Positions 1 through 11,010 of a stretch of DNA of 64,000 bases are shown piece after piece (within the stretch, counting starts at the first letter, position 1; the number at the start of each line of letters is the position of its first letter). A program made the position numbers and the translations under genes. The notes beneath the pieces are model-generated. The model was not told where the DNA came from. It worked only from the letters and a program-made list of their open reading frames with translations, and searched no databases. This DNA is from Mesorhizobium sp. WSM3626 (GTDB lineage Bacteria > Pseudomonadota > Alphaproteobacteria > Rhizobiales > Rhizobiaceae): assembly GCF_000513935.1 (NCBI RefSeq), contig NZ_AZUY01000025.1:2501-66500 (forward strand), in the 5' to 3' direction.

Positions 1-378
1 AAAAGTCATTCGTAAAAAGAGTTTGCGGCGAGCCCTTGGCTCTCCGCCTGTTCTGTTTGACATCGTAAAGAGAAGATTTGTTCGAACTTCATGAGCCGCA
101 AGGATCATGATTTGTCGCAAGGGACGCTCAATCCCTTGCATATGATGGGTTTGCCTAACCGCACCCTCGAACCGATCTCGAGAAGCTGGTCTTTTTGTGC
201 CAATGACATCAAGTGCAACCCGTAGGGTTGTCACGTGAAGTGCAACCTGTAGGGTTGTCACGTGGCGACGATCCCTTTGGGATCGCGTGGCGACAATCCC
301 TTGGGGATTGCGCTTGGGCTGATCCCGTAAGGGTTTGGCTGAAGCGACAATCCTTCGGATTGCGCGGTGGATATTGGC
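1..378 (+). other. 3' part of 16S-23S rRNA internal transcribed spacer
   Basis: No protein gene is supported here. The stretch leads directly into the 23S rRNA and ends in the 5' half of the long 23S processing stem (AATGAGAACGATCAAG at 379-394 pairs with CTTGATCGTTCTCATT at 3248-3263). No tRNA-Ile or tRNA-Ala is present, so if this operon has them they lie upstream of the window. The last 170 bases are an array of small hairpins described separately. Confidence 0.85.
213..365 (+). repeat. Array of six small hairpin modules in the rRNA spacer
   Basis: Six short inverted repeats follow one another at about 213-234, 240-261, 265-287, 290-313, 318-339 and 344-365. The first two are nearly identical (GTGCAACCYGTAGGGTTGTCAC, loop GTA). 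Four others share the form GCGAC-RATCCC-loop-GGGATY-GCG. In transcribed spacer RNA each would fold into an independent stem-loop. The same module recurs inside the helix-9 insertion of the 23S gene. There are no unique spacers, so this is not a CRISPR array. Confidence 0.75.
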
Positions 379-383
379 AATGA

Positions 384-3259
<2,876 letters not shown>

Positions 3260-3263
3260 CATT

Positions 3264-3526
3264 CCTAATGTCCATTTGACGAAGTCAAATGGTTTGTTCT
3301 CACTCACGCTTGTTCCGCCCTTCGGGCGGCGCTACGTGGGTGCGGCGCATCGGCGCCGACGGTCGGTCGACCTTGCGAAGCTTCGCTTCGAAGGGCCAGA
3401 CCCAAGGACGGCCAGGCACAAAAAAGACCAGCGAAAAGCTCCGAGAAAGCACAAAATAGGTCCCCTATTCGCTCCTCTCTATGGCTATTCGCTCAAACCA
3501 GCTTCTCGAATAACGTGCGTTTTGCC
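3264..3526 (+). other. 23S-5S spacer with several hairpins
   Basis: This transcribed spacer has no tRNA or protein gene. It holds several short palindromes: CCATTTGAC-GAA-GTCAAATGG near 3272, CCGCCC-TTC-GGGCGG near 3316, and GAAGC-TTC-GCTTC near 3379. They resemble processing or structural stems of an rRNA precursor. Confidence 0.7.
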
Positions 3527-3644
3527 GACCTGGTGGTTATGGCGGAGCGGCTGCACCCGATCCCATTCCGAACTCGGCCGTGAAACGCTCCAGCGCTGAT
3601 GGTACTTCGTCTCAAGACGCGGGAGAGTAGGTCGCTGCCAGGTC
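3527..3644 (+). rRNA. rrf: 5S ribosomal RNA
   Basis: Helix I is closed by GACCTGG (3527-3533) and CCAGGTC (3638-3644). Inside are the conserved 5S segments CACCCGATCCCATTCCGAACTC and the GGGAGAGTAGG 3' domain. Length is about 118 bases, as expected. It lies about 265 bases after the 23S gene on the same strand. Confidence 0.96.
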
Positions 3645-3710
3645 TGCTAAACGCACGTTCAAACTCACATCCAACCGGATGACAGAGAAATCTTCTCATT
3701 GCTTTGTTCG

Positions 3711-3758
3711 ATGCATGTCGTTGCCCCAAAACCGCTAACACTTTTGGGCGACATGCAT
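3711..3758. repeat. Imperfect palindrome resembling a dispersed rhizobial repeat
   Basis: The left arm ATGCATGTCG-TTG-CCCCAAAA (3711-3731) and right arm TTTTGGG-CGACATGCAT (3742-3758) enclose a 10-base loop. I recall near-identical palindromes being frequent in Mesorhizobium and Sinorhizobium intergenic DNA; that is memory, not a search. I saw no second copy in this window. Here it sits between the 5S gene and tRNA-fMet, so it would be transcribed with the rRNA precursor. Confidence 0.5.
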
Positions 3759-3779
3759 AAAAGCCCGCCAAGGGATCCC

Positions 3780-3807
3780 GGGCCGCTCTAAGCGGCCCTT
3801 TCATTTG
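3780..3807 (+). terminator. Terminator-like hairpin between 5S and tRNA-fMet
   Basis: GGGCCGCT-CTA-AGCGGCCC is followed by TTTCATTT. The form is that of an intrinsic terminator with a short, broken T tract. Since tRNA-fMet follows 55 bases later on the same strand, it may terminate only partly or act as a processing signal. Confidence 0.5.
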
Positions 3808-3860
3808 GTGGATACAGGAATGCCGCAGTCGCCAAAGTAGAGCGGCGATCGCGGTGGTGG

Positions 3861-3937
<77 letters not shown>

Positions 3938-3949
3938 AACTTACCAAAA

Positions 3950-3979
3950 CGGCCCGCCAGGCTCAAAGCCGGCGGGCCG
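3950..3979 (+). terminator. Likely rRNA operon terminator
   Basis: CGGCCCGCC (3950-3958) pairs with GGCGGGCCG (3971-3979), followed by CTTTGCG. It starts 12 bases past the tRNA and is the best candidate for the end of the rRNA transcript, although the T tract is weak. Confidence 0.6.
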
Positions 3980-4629
3980 CTTTGCGTTCGGATAAGCGCC
4001 GCCTTGGATCCGGCCTGACCGCCCCAAGCAGACCAAGCCGGCGACCCGCACAAAAATCAAATCCTCCCCCCAAAACCAAATCAAAAAGACAGCCGCCAAG
4101 GCTCCAAGCCGGCGGGCCGTTGCGTATGCGAATCACCGTGGAGTGTCGATCCAATCCTGTCCAGGCCCGCAAAAGAGGCGACGCCGATGCCGCGGACAAA
4201 AATCAAATCAGTGAAGACCATGGAGGGATGGCCAGGTTCAAGATTGATTGGCCGCCAAGCATGAACAGATTAGCCGGTTGGGCTTTAACTCAGCCGGCTT
4301 CCTCACACGCTATTGGATGGTGGATAGCAGGATCTGCGGCCTCCGCTCGCACCGAGACCCTCGATCGCGTGGTGCTGCCCCAATCGGTAGTCCAATTCCG
4401 TCGAATCGGGACCGAGGCGATGCCGCTTGGCGGGTCATGATGATGAAGCGTCGCCGAATCGGCAGTGGATTGCCAGCTATCGCTATCTATTGTCATCAAT
4501 GACGCTCAAGCCATGATCTCCACCAGGAGGTCGCCATACCCAACTGCGCTTTGAACGAGCACTGTGAGAGCTTCATCAGGAAACAGCTCGAGTTCGGCCG
4601 CTACAACAATGCCAGTGGGCTTGGCGGCT
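3980..4629. other. Gene-poor stretch with decayed repeats
   Basis: I see no supported gene. A second, imperfect copy of the hairpin after the tRNA occurs near 4091-4118 (GCCGCCAAGGCTCCAAGCCGGCGGG). The text AATCCTGTCCAGGCCCGCAAA near 4153 resembles the tRNA-fMet T-arm and 3' end. These look like decayed tandem copies of the tRNA tail. On the minus strand, 4506-4629 encodes a short tail (ending LLVEIMA, then stop) that reads like a protein C-terminus but has no start or domain, so a gene remnant is possible and unproven. Confidence 0.4.
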
Positions 4630-5709
4630 TCAGGCTGGAAACAGGAAGGCGGAAGCAGGATCGAAAAAAATCCGCCTGCCGGTGGCGCAATCCGCGCTAT
4701 CCGGTTCCGCCGCGTCCGAAGTCGGCCTGACATCGATCTCATCGCCGCCGCCGGTTCGCGCCACGACGCGCTTGCGGTCACCGAAGAAGGCGGTATCGAC
4801 GATCTCGACGGCGAGCGCTGCGCATGCAGGTCCGGGCGTCAGCCGGAACGCCTCGGGGCGCACCATCAGGCGGGCCTTCTGGCCGCGATCGAAGGCCTGC
4901 GTCGTCTTCACGCCGCTCACGACCGAACCGTCGGCCAGGCGCACGGTCGATGCGCCATTGGCGGTTTCCAGATGCTCGGCGGGCAGGAAATTCGAATTGC
5001 CGATGAAGCCGGCGACGAACTCGCTGGCCGGCCTGAGATAAAGGTCCTCGCCGGTGCCGATCTGCTCGATACGCCCTTCCTTGAACAGGGCGATGCGATC
5101 CGACAGATGCAGCGCCTCTTCCTGATCGTGGGTGACATAGAGGATGGTGACACCGGTCTCACGGTGGATGCGGCGGATCTCGGCCTGGATCTCCTGGCGC
5201 AGTTTCTTGTCGAGCGCCGACAGCGGCTCGTCCATCAGCAGGATCGGCGGATCGTAGGCGAGCGCACGGGCAAGCGCCACGCGCTGCTGCTGGCCGCCCG
5301 ATAGCGCGCCGGGATAGCGGCCGGCGAAATTCTCCAGCCGCACCAGCGCCAGCATGTCGGCGACTTTCCTTTTCACTTCGGCGTCGGGGCGGCCGCGCAC
5401 GCGCAGCGGGAAGGCGACGTTTTCGGCAACGCTCAGATGCGGAAACAGCGTGTAACGCTGGAAGACCATGCCGATGTTGCGCTTGTGCGACGGCACTGAA
5501 AGCAGCGACTTGTCCTCCAGCAGAACGTCGCCGGAGCTCGGATCCTGGAAGCCGGCGATCGCATAGAGCGTCGTCGACTTGCCGGAGCCGGACGGCCCGA
5601 GGAAGGTCAGGAATTCGCCCTTGGGCACATCGATGGTGACGTCGTGGACGGCGACGAAGGCGCCGAACGTCTTCCTCACCGCGCGTATGGACAGGAATGG
5701 CCGGGTCAT
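4630..5709 (-). CDS. ABC importer ATPase, spermidine/putrescine (PotA) type
   Basis: Cytoplasmic ATPase of 359 residues that would power the two permeases encoded just upstream. Walker A GPSGSGKST is at about 38-46, the Q-loop Gln at 84, signature LSGGQQQR at 136-143, Walker B ILLMDEP at 156-162, and the switch His at 194. The C-terminal third is a TOBE-like domain typical of polyamine/iron-type ATPases. The ATG at 5709 overlaps the permease stop (ATGA), which fixes the start against a longer open frame upstream. It is the last gene of the eight-gene operon. The substrate is not known; PotA-type importers carry polyamines and many other cationic or amide compounds. Confidence 0.9.
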   Translation of the reverse strand: MTRPFLSIRAVRKTFGAFVAVHDVTIDVPKGEFLTFLGPSGSGKSTTLYAIAGFQDPSSGDVLLEDKSLLSVPSHKRNIGMVFQRYTLFPHLSVAENVAFPLRVRGRPDAEVKRKVADMLALVRLENFAGRYPGALSGGQQQRVALARALAYDPPILLMDEPLSALDKKLRQEIQAEIRRIHRETGVTILYVTHDQEEALHLSDRIALFKEGRIEQIGTGEDLYLRPASEFVAGFIGNSNFLPAEHLETANGASTVRLADGSVVSGVKTTQAFDRGQKARLMVRPEAFRLTPGPACAALAVEIVDTAFFGDRKRVVARTGGGDEIDVRPTSDAAEPDSADCATGRRIFFDPASAFLFPA

Positions 5710-6506
5710 CTCGATAATTTTCTGCGAAAGAGTGCGGTCACGATCATCAGGCACAAGGTCAGGCAGACGAGCAGGCTGGAGGCGGCGGCGACGACCGGAC
5801 TGAGGTCGGCGCGCAAACTGCCCCAGATCTTCACCGGCAAGGTCTGCAAGGTCGGGCTCGCCATGAAGATCGCCACCACGACCTCGTCCCATGAGGCGAG
5901 GAAGGAAAAGATCGCCGCCGAGAAGATGCCGATCCGGATCGAGGGCAAGGTGATCCGCAACCGTGCCTGCAGCGGGCTGGCGCCGCAGACGATGGCCGCG
6001 TCCTCGATGGACTTGTCGAAACCCTCGAGCGCGGCGGTGATCGGAATGATGGCGAAGGGCAGTGCCAGGACGGTGTGCGAGATGACGAAGCCGATCGTGG
6101 TGCCCGCCAGCCCGATGCGCAGGAAGAAAGCGTAGACGGCGATGGCGAACACCACCACTGGCAGCACCATGGGCGTCAGCAGCAGCCCACGCAGGATCTG
6201 GCGCCCGCGAAATTCACCCCGGATCAAACCGAAGGATGCGAACAGGCCAATGATGACGGCGAGGATGGCGGCCATGGCGGCGATTTTTGCGCTGGTCAGC
6301 GCGGCATCGATCCAGGTCGGGTCCGCCAACAGCTGCTCGTACCATTTCAGCGTCCAGCCGGGCGGCGGGAAGGCAAGCCAGCGTGAGGAGCCGAACGACA
6401 AGAGCACGATGAAAACCACCGGCAGCAGCAAAAAAGCCGCGACCAGCGCGGTAAAGCCGGCAAGCGCCATGCGCAGCCATCCGAGCCTGTCATAGTCGAG
6501 CAGCAT
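5706..6506 (-). CDS. ABC importer permease, PotC type
   Basis: Inner-membrane permease of 266 residues with about six hydrophobic segments. The first follows MLLDYDRLGWLRMALAGF, and the conserved EAA loop reads EDAAIVCGASPLQARLRITLP. The ATG at 6506 was chosen because the previous gene's stop is at 6508-6510 and the preceding frame is proline/serine-rich and non-homologous. It pairs with the PotB-type permease upstream and the ATPase downstream, with which it overlaps by four bases. Confidence 0.9.
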   Translation of the reverse strand: MLLDYDRLGWLRMALAGFTALVAAFLLLPVVFIVLLSFGSSRWLAFPPPGWTLKWYEQLLADPTWIDAALTSAKIAAMAAILAVIIGLFASFGLIRGEFRGRQILRGLLLTPMVLPVVVFAIAVYAFFLRIGLAGTTIGFVISHTVLALPFAIIPITAALEGFDKSIEDAAIVCGASPLQARLRITLPSIRIGIFSAAIFSFLASWDEVVVAIFMASPTLQTLPVKIWGSLRADLSPVVAAASSLLVCLTLCLMIVTALFRRKLSR

Positions 6507-6507
6507 G

Positions 6508-7368
6508 TCAGAGCCCTCCGGCGGGGCGCTTGGCGCCGACCAGACGAAGCTGGAGCGCGTAAAGCGCCATAGTGACGACGAGCAGGACGAAGGCGGCCGC
6601 ACTGCCGAGTCCCCAGTTGAGCAGCGACTGCACCGTCTGGGCGATCATCTCGGCCAGCATCATGTTGGACGTGCCGCCGAGCAGGGCAGGCGTGACGAAG
6701 TAGCCAAGCGACATGACGAAGACCATCAGCCCGCCGGCGGCGATGCCGGGAAGCGACAGCGGCAACAGGATACGGCGGAAGGCCTGGAACGGGGTTGCCC
6801 CGCAAAGGGCGGCGGCGCGCAGCGTCATCGGGTCGATGGCGCGCAGCGTGCCGACCAGCGGCAGGATCATGAAGGGCAGCATGATGTAGACCATGCCGAT
6901 GGTGACGCCGGTGAGATTGTTGATCAGTGGCAGCGGCTCCTGGATGATGCCCAGGCCCATCAGGGTCCTGTTGATCACCCCTGTGCGTTGCAGCAGCACC
7001 ATCCAGGCATAGGTCCGGGTGAGGAGGTTGGTCCACATCGACAGGATGATGATGCCGAAGACGAGCGAGCCGAAGGCCGGCGGCATGATCGCCAGCATCC
7101 AGGCTACCGGAAACGCCACCACGATGGTGACGGCGGTGACGACGGCGGCGACGAGGAAGGTGTTCAGGAATACGCGCACATAGGTGCCGCTGCCGAACAG
7201 CGCGGCGTAGTTCTGCAGACCGGGCTCGGGATCGGTGACGCTGCGCAGCAAAAGGGCGACGACCGGCACGACGAAGAACAGGCCGACCAGAACGACGGCC
7301 GGCAAGGCGCCGCCGCTGCCGGCCGGCAGGCCGGCAATGGCACCGCGTCTGAGAGAATTTCCTTGCAT
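6508..7368 (-). CDS. ABC importer permease, PotB type
   Basis: Inner-membrane permease of 286 residues with six predicted membrane segments. The EAA loop is LRAAALCGATPFQAFRRILLPLS in the second half. It lies 60 bases after the binding-protein gene, separated by a strong hairpin, and one base before the PotC-type permease. The two permeases would form a heterodimer with the binding protein and ATPase of this operon. Confidence 0.9.
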   Translation of the reverse strand: MQGNSLRRGAIAGLPAGSGGALPAVVLVGLFFVVPVVALLLRSVTDPEPGLQNYAALFGSGTYVRVFLNTFLVAAVVTAVTIVVAFPVAWMLAIMPPAFGSLVFGIIILSMWTNLLTRTYAWMVLLQRTGVINRTLMGLGIIQEPLPLINNLTGVTIGMVYIMLPFMILPLVGTLRAIDPMTLRAAALCGATPFQAFRRILLPLSLPGIAAGGLMVFVMSLGYFVTPALLGGTSNMMLAEMIAQTVQSLLNWGLGSAAAFVLLVVTMALYALQLRLVGAKRPAGGL

Positions 7369-7389
7369 CGGCCGGTTCCCGTTACCCGA

Positions 7390-7414
7390 ACGGGGCGCGG
7401 TTCCCGCGCCCCGT
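7390..7414 (-). promoter_or_regulatory. Intercistronic hairpin after the binding-protein gene
   Basis: Eleven-base perfect arms ACGGGGCGCGG and CCGCGCCCCGT flank a three-base loop. No T tract follows on the minus strand, so it is more likely an mRNA-stabilising or partial-attenuation stem. Such stems commonly keep binding-protein mRNA more abundant than permease mRNA. Confidence 0.6.
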
Positions 7415-7428
7415 CGGTTTCTGTGGCG

Positions 7429-8433
7429 CTATTTGGTCTGCCAGGCGTACCAGCGCGTGGCGATCTCGTCGCGATGCTCGGCCCAGTAGTTCATGTCGAG
7501 GTTGATCTGGCCGTCGACATGAGCGTCGGGCAGGGCCTTGACCGCATCGGCCGTCATCTCGGCCTTGGCCTTGGTATTGATCGGCGCATAGCCGCTGGCC
7601 TCGGCGAATTTCGCCTGGCCGGCCGGGCTGGTGGCTGCGGCCAGGAACTTCATGGCGCTATCCTTGTTCTTCGCCCCTTTCGGTACGACCAGAACGTCAG
7701 CGGCGGTTAGGTTCTGCTTCCAGGAGACGCCGACATCGGTTCCGTCCTGCTGCAACGCGAAGACGCGGCCGTTCCAGAGCTGGCCGAAGGCGGCCTCGCC
7801 GGAGGCGATCAGCTGCTGCGACTCCGCGCCACCGCTCCACCAGACAATGTCCGACTTGATGGTGTCGAGCTTCTTGAAGGCGCGGTCGAGGTCGAGCGGA
7901 TAGAGCTTGTCCGCCGGCACGCCGTCGGCGAGCAGTGCGATCTCGATGACGCCCGGCGCCGACCATTTGTAGAAGGTCCGTTTGCCGGGGAACTTCTTGG
8001 TGTCGAACATGTCGGCCCAGCTAGCCGTGTCGCCGGAGACCGCGCCCTTGTTCCAGGCGAGCACGAAGGAATAGTAGAAGCTGCCGACGGCATGCTCATT
8101 GCTGAAGCGGGGGTCGAGATCGGCCTTGGGCACGATCGCATAGTCGATAGGCTCCAGCAGACCATCCTTGGCGGCCTTTATAGCGAAGTCCATCTCGACG
8201 TCGACGACATCCCAGGTGACGTTGCCGGCGTCGACCATGGCCTTGAGCTTCCCGTAGTCGGTCGGCCCGTCCTGGAGGACCTTGATGCCGGAGCTGGCTT
8301 CGAAGGGCGCCGCCCAGGATTTGGTCTGTGCTTCCTGCGTTGTGCCACCCCAGCTGGTGAACGCCATTTCATCGGCCTTGGCGGCGGTCGCCGCGAGCAG
8401 TCCGGCCAGAATGCCGGTCAAAATCAGTTTCAT
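7429..8433 (-). CDS. Periplasmic substrate-binding protein, PotD/PotF type
   Basis: Secreted protein of 334 residues with the signal peptide MKLILTGILAGLLAATAAKA. The mature part begins DEMAFTSWGGTTQEAQ, a common opening of the spermidine/putrescine-binding family (extracellular solute-binding protein family 1/8). The ATG at 8433 follows a GAGGAGAAC ribosome site; a longer upstream frame is the antisense of nothing recognisable. It lies downstream of the aldehyde dehydrogenase gene and upstream of both permeases. The ligand cannot be read from the sequence. Confidence 0.9.
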   Translation of the reverse strand: MKLILTGILAGLLAATAAKADEMAFTSWGGTTQEAQTKSWAAPFEASSGIKVLQDGPTDYGKLKAMVDAGNVTWDVVDVEMDFAIKAAKDGLLEPIDYAIVPKADLDPRFSNEHAVGSFYYSFVLAWNKGAVSGDTASWADMFDTKKFPGKRTFYKWSAPGVIEIALLADGVPADKLYPLDLDRAFKKLDTIKSDIVWWSGGAESQQLIASGEAAFGQLWNGRVFALQQDGTDVGVSWKQNLTAADVLVVPKGAKNKDSAMKFLAAATSPAGQAKFAEASGYAPINTKAKAEMTADAVKALPDAHVDGQINLDMNYWAEHRDEIATRWYAWQTK

Positions 8434-8492
8434 TTTGTTCTCCTCTGTTGGTCTGTTCTTGTTTTTCTCAGTGCACCTGCGCCACACGCTGT

Positions 8493-9962
8493 TCAGCGCA
8501 TGACGAAGGGATCGGGGATCGGCTCGTCCGAGGTCTTGATCCAGACGGATTTGGAGCGCGTATAGTCTCTGATGGCATCGAGGCCGCCCTCGCGGCCGAG
8601 CCCGGAATGGCCGTAACCGCCGAAGGGAACGAGCGGCGACACGGCGCGGTAGGTGTTGACCCAGACGACGCCGGCATGGATGTCGCGCGCCATGCGGTGC
8701 GCCTTGCCGAGATTGCTGGTGAACACGCCGGAAGCCAGGCCGAAGGGGGTGTCGTTGGCGAGCGCCAGCGCTTGTGCTTCGGTGTCGAAGGCAAGCACGC
8801 TGAGCACAGGCCCGAACAATTCCTCGCGCACACATGCCAGATTGCTGTCGCCGGCATCAATGATGGTCGGCGCGTAGTAGAAGCCGAGGCCGCCGGGGCG
8901 TGTCCCTCCGGTGATCAGCGTGCCGCCCTTGGCGAGGCTTTCCGCGACGATCTTTTCGATCCAGTCGCGCTGACGTTGTGTGGCGAGCGGACCCATTTCG
9001 GTGGCCGGGTCCTGCGGATCGCCGATCCTGATCGCCTCGGCCTTGAGCTTCAGCCGGGCGAGGAACTCGTCCTTCACCGAACCTTCGACCAGCAGTCGCG
9101 AGCCGGCGACGCAGCTTTGGCCGGTCGCGGCAAAAATGCCGGCGACGACCGCGTTGGCGGCGCTGTCGAGATCGGCATCGGCGAAGACGACGACCGGGCT
9201 CTTGCCGCCGAGCTCGAGCGTCGTATAGGCGAGATTTTCCGCTGTGTTCCTGACGATCGCACGCGCCGTGGACGGGCCGCCGGTGAAGGCGACGCGCGAG
9301 ACCAGCGGATGGCTGGTCAGGCGGCGGCCGCAATCCTGGCCGAAGCCGGTGAGAATGTTGACAGTGCCTTCGGGAAAGCCGGCCTGCTGGACGAGTTCGG
9401 CGAAGGCGAGCGATGGCGCCGGGCCATCCTCGGAGGCCTTGAGCACGACCGTGCAGCCGGCGGCCAGCGCCGGGCCGAGCTTGACGGCGGACAGGAAGAG
9501 CTGCGAATTCCAAGGCACGACCGCGGCAACGACGCCGATCGGCTCGCGGCGGATGGTGACGTCGAGATCCGCCTTGTCGATCGGCACATGCGCGCCTTCA
9601 TGCTTGTCGGCGAGCCCGCCATAGTAGCGGTAGTAGTCGCCGACATAGGCGATCTGGGCACGGGTCTCGCGGATGATCTTGCCGGTGTCGCGTGTCTCGA
9701 GTTCGGCAAGACGCCCGGCATTGGCGGCGACGAGGTCGCCGAGCTTGACCAGCAGTTTGCCGCGCGCGGTGGCGGTCATCGCCGTCCACGGGCCCGAACG
9801 CAGGGCCCGGTGCGCCGCCTCGACAGCACGGTCGACATCGGCTTCGCTCGCCGCCGGCATCCTGGCCCATGGCGCGCCGGTCGACGGATCGATGCTGTCG
9901 AAGGTCGCGGATGGCTCGTCGAAACGGCCGTCGATGAAGTTCCTGAAAAGAGCGTCGGTCAT
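8493..9962 (-). CDS. NAD(P)-dependent aldehyde dehydrogenase
   Basis: Full-length aldehyde dehydrogenase of 489 residues. The catalytic Cys284 lies in GQSCVAGSR, general-base Glu250 in LELGGKSP, and Asn152 in PWNSQ. It oxidises an aldehyde to its acid in the cytoplasm. In this operon it follows a luciferase-like monooxygenase and a hydrolase/flavin reductase, so it probably oxidises a semialdehyde released from the imported compound. The gap to the monooxygenase gene is 10 bases. Family membership is certain; the specific substrate is inference only. Confidence 0.93.
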   Translation of the reverse strand: MTDALFRNFIDGRFDEPSATFDSIDPSTGAPWARMPAASEADVDRAVEAAHRALRSGPWTAMTATARGKLLVKLGDLVAANAGRLAELETRDTGKIIRETRAQIAYVGDYYRYYGGLADKHEGAHVPIDKADLDVTIRREPIGVVAAVVPWNSQLFLSAVKLGPALAAGCTVVLKASEDGPAPSLAFAELVQQAGFPEGTVNILTGFGQDCGRRLTSHPLVSRVAFTGGPSTARAIVRNTAENLAYTTLELGGKSPVVVFADADLDSAANAVVAGIFAATGQSCVAGSRLLVEGSVKDEFLARLKLKAEAIRIGDPQDPATEMGPLATQRQRDWIEKIVAESLAKGGTLITGGTRPGGLGFYYAPTIIDAGDSNLACVREELFGPVLSVLAFDTEAQALALANDTPFGLASGVFTSNLGKAHRMARDIHAGVVWVNTYRAVSPLVPFGGYGHSGLGREGGLDAIRDYTRSKSVWIKTSDEPIPDPFVMR

Positions 9963-9972
9963 GGGCTCGCTA

Positions 9973-11010
9973 TCAGAGGAAGGCCGGCATCACCCGGTCG
10001 ATGAACAGTTGCAGCGATTTCTTCTTGCGTTCGTGCGAGAGCCCGCTGTCGATCCAGATCGAGTACTGGTCGTAGCCGAGCGCCTCATAGGCCTTCAGCC
10101 GGGCAATGACTTCGTCGGCTTCGCCGATCACCAGATTCTGCCTGATCTTGTCGGGAGCGTATTGCGGCATCGCCGCGATCTCGTCCGGCGTCAGCGGCTC
10201 GAGCACACCCTGATGCACCGGCTTCTTGTTCTGGAACCAGGCGCCGAACTGGCAGTAGAAATTCGACAGGTCCCGGGCGAGCCGATCGGCGTCGGCCGCA
10301 TGCTTGGCGACGAATGTGTGCATCAAGAGCATGATTTCCGGCCGGGCGATGTCGGGATGCGCATCGCAAGCGGCGTTGAAGCGCTGCATCAGGCTCGACA
10401 CCTCGTCGTCGCCTGAAGCCAGCGGCGTTACCTGGACCTTGCAGTGGTTGACGACCGCAAAATCGTGTGAGTTCGGGTCGCGCGCCGCTACCCAGATCGG
10501 CGGATATGGTTTCTGCAAGGGCTTGGGCGAGGAAGTGGTCGGCGGGAACGACCAGAACTCGCCGGAGAGTTCGAAGTCGCCGTCCCATAGGCCACGGATC
10601 GCCGGTACCATCTCGCGCATGCGCTGGCCCGCGCCCCAGGCGTCGAGCCCGGGGAAGAGACGTTGGTATTCGTAACTGTAGGCGCCGCGCGCGATGCCGA
10701 TGTCGAGCCGGCCGCCGCTGATGACGTCGGCCATCGCCGCTTCGCCGGCAAGCTTGATCGGATGCCAGAATGGCGCAACGATCGTGCCCGTGCCGAGACG
10801 GATGCGGCTGGTTTTGGCCGCCAGGTAGGCGATGTTGACGAATGGGTTCGGCGAGATGGTGAATTCCATGCCATGATGCTCGCCGATCCAGGCCGTCTCG
10901 AAACCGGCCTGCTCCGCTTGCAGGACCAATTCCTCGAGCTCGCTCACCAGCTCGGAATGCGGCTTGGCGAGATCCGACCGTTCCATATGCACGAAGAGCG
11001 AGAACTTCAT
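9973..11010 (-). CDS. LLM-class flavin-dependent monooxygenase
   Basis: Luciferase-like TIM-barrel oxygenase of 345 residues, starting MKFSLFVHMERSDLAKPH. Typical family segments are ETAWIGEHHG, IRLGTGTIVAPFWHPIKLAGE and DVISGGRLDIGIARGAYSYEY. Members use reduced FMN from a partner reductase to insert oxygen into substrates such as alkanesulfonates, nitrilotriacetate or uracil (RutA). The next upstream gene encodes a flavin reductase domain, and its stop overlaps this ATG, so the two are very likely partners. The substrate is unknown. Confidence 0.92.
   Translation of the reverse strand: MKFSLFVHMERSDLAKPHSELVSELEELVLQAEQAGFETAWIGEHHGMEFTISPNPFVNIAYLAAKTSRIRLGTGTIVAPFWHPIKLAGEAAMADVISGGRLDIGIARGAYSYEYQRLFPGLDAWGAGQRMREMVPAIRGLWDGDFELSGEFWSFPPTTSSPKPLQKPYPPIWVAARDPNSHDFAVVNHCKVQVTPLASGDDEVSSLMQRFNAACDAHPDIARPEIMLLMHTFVAKHAADADRLARDLSNFYCQFGAWFQNKKPVHQGVLEPLTPDEIAAMPQYAPDKIRQNLVIGEADEVIARLKAYEALGYDQYSIWIDSGLSHERKKKSLQLFIDRVMPAFL

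Noticed and set aside
213..365. CRISPR-like array of repeated palindromes
   Set aside because: Units are contiguous hairpins with no unique spacers, lie in an rRNA spacer, and no cas genes are in the window.
8448..10004. Open frame of 518 codons antisense to the aldehyde dehydrogenase gene
   Set aside because: The opposite strand has a complete enzyme with all catalytic residues; the antisense translation shows no domain and is Arg/Gly/Ala-rich.
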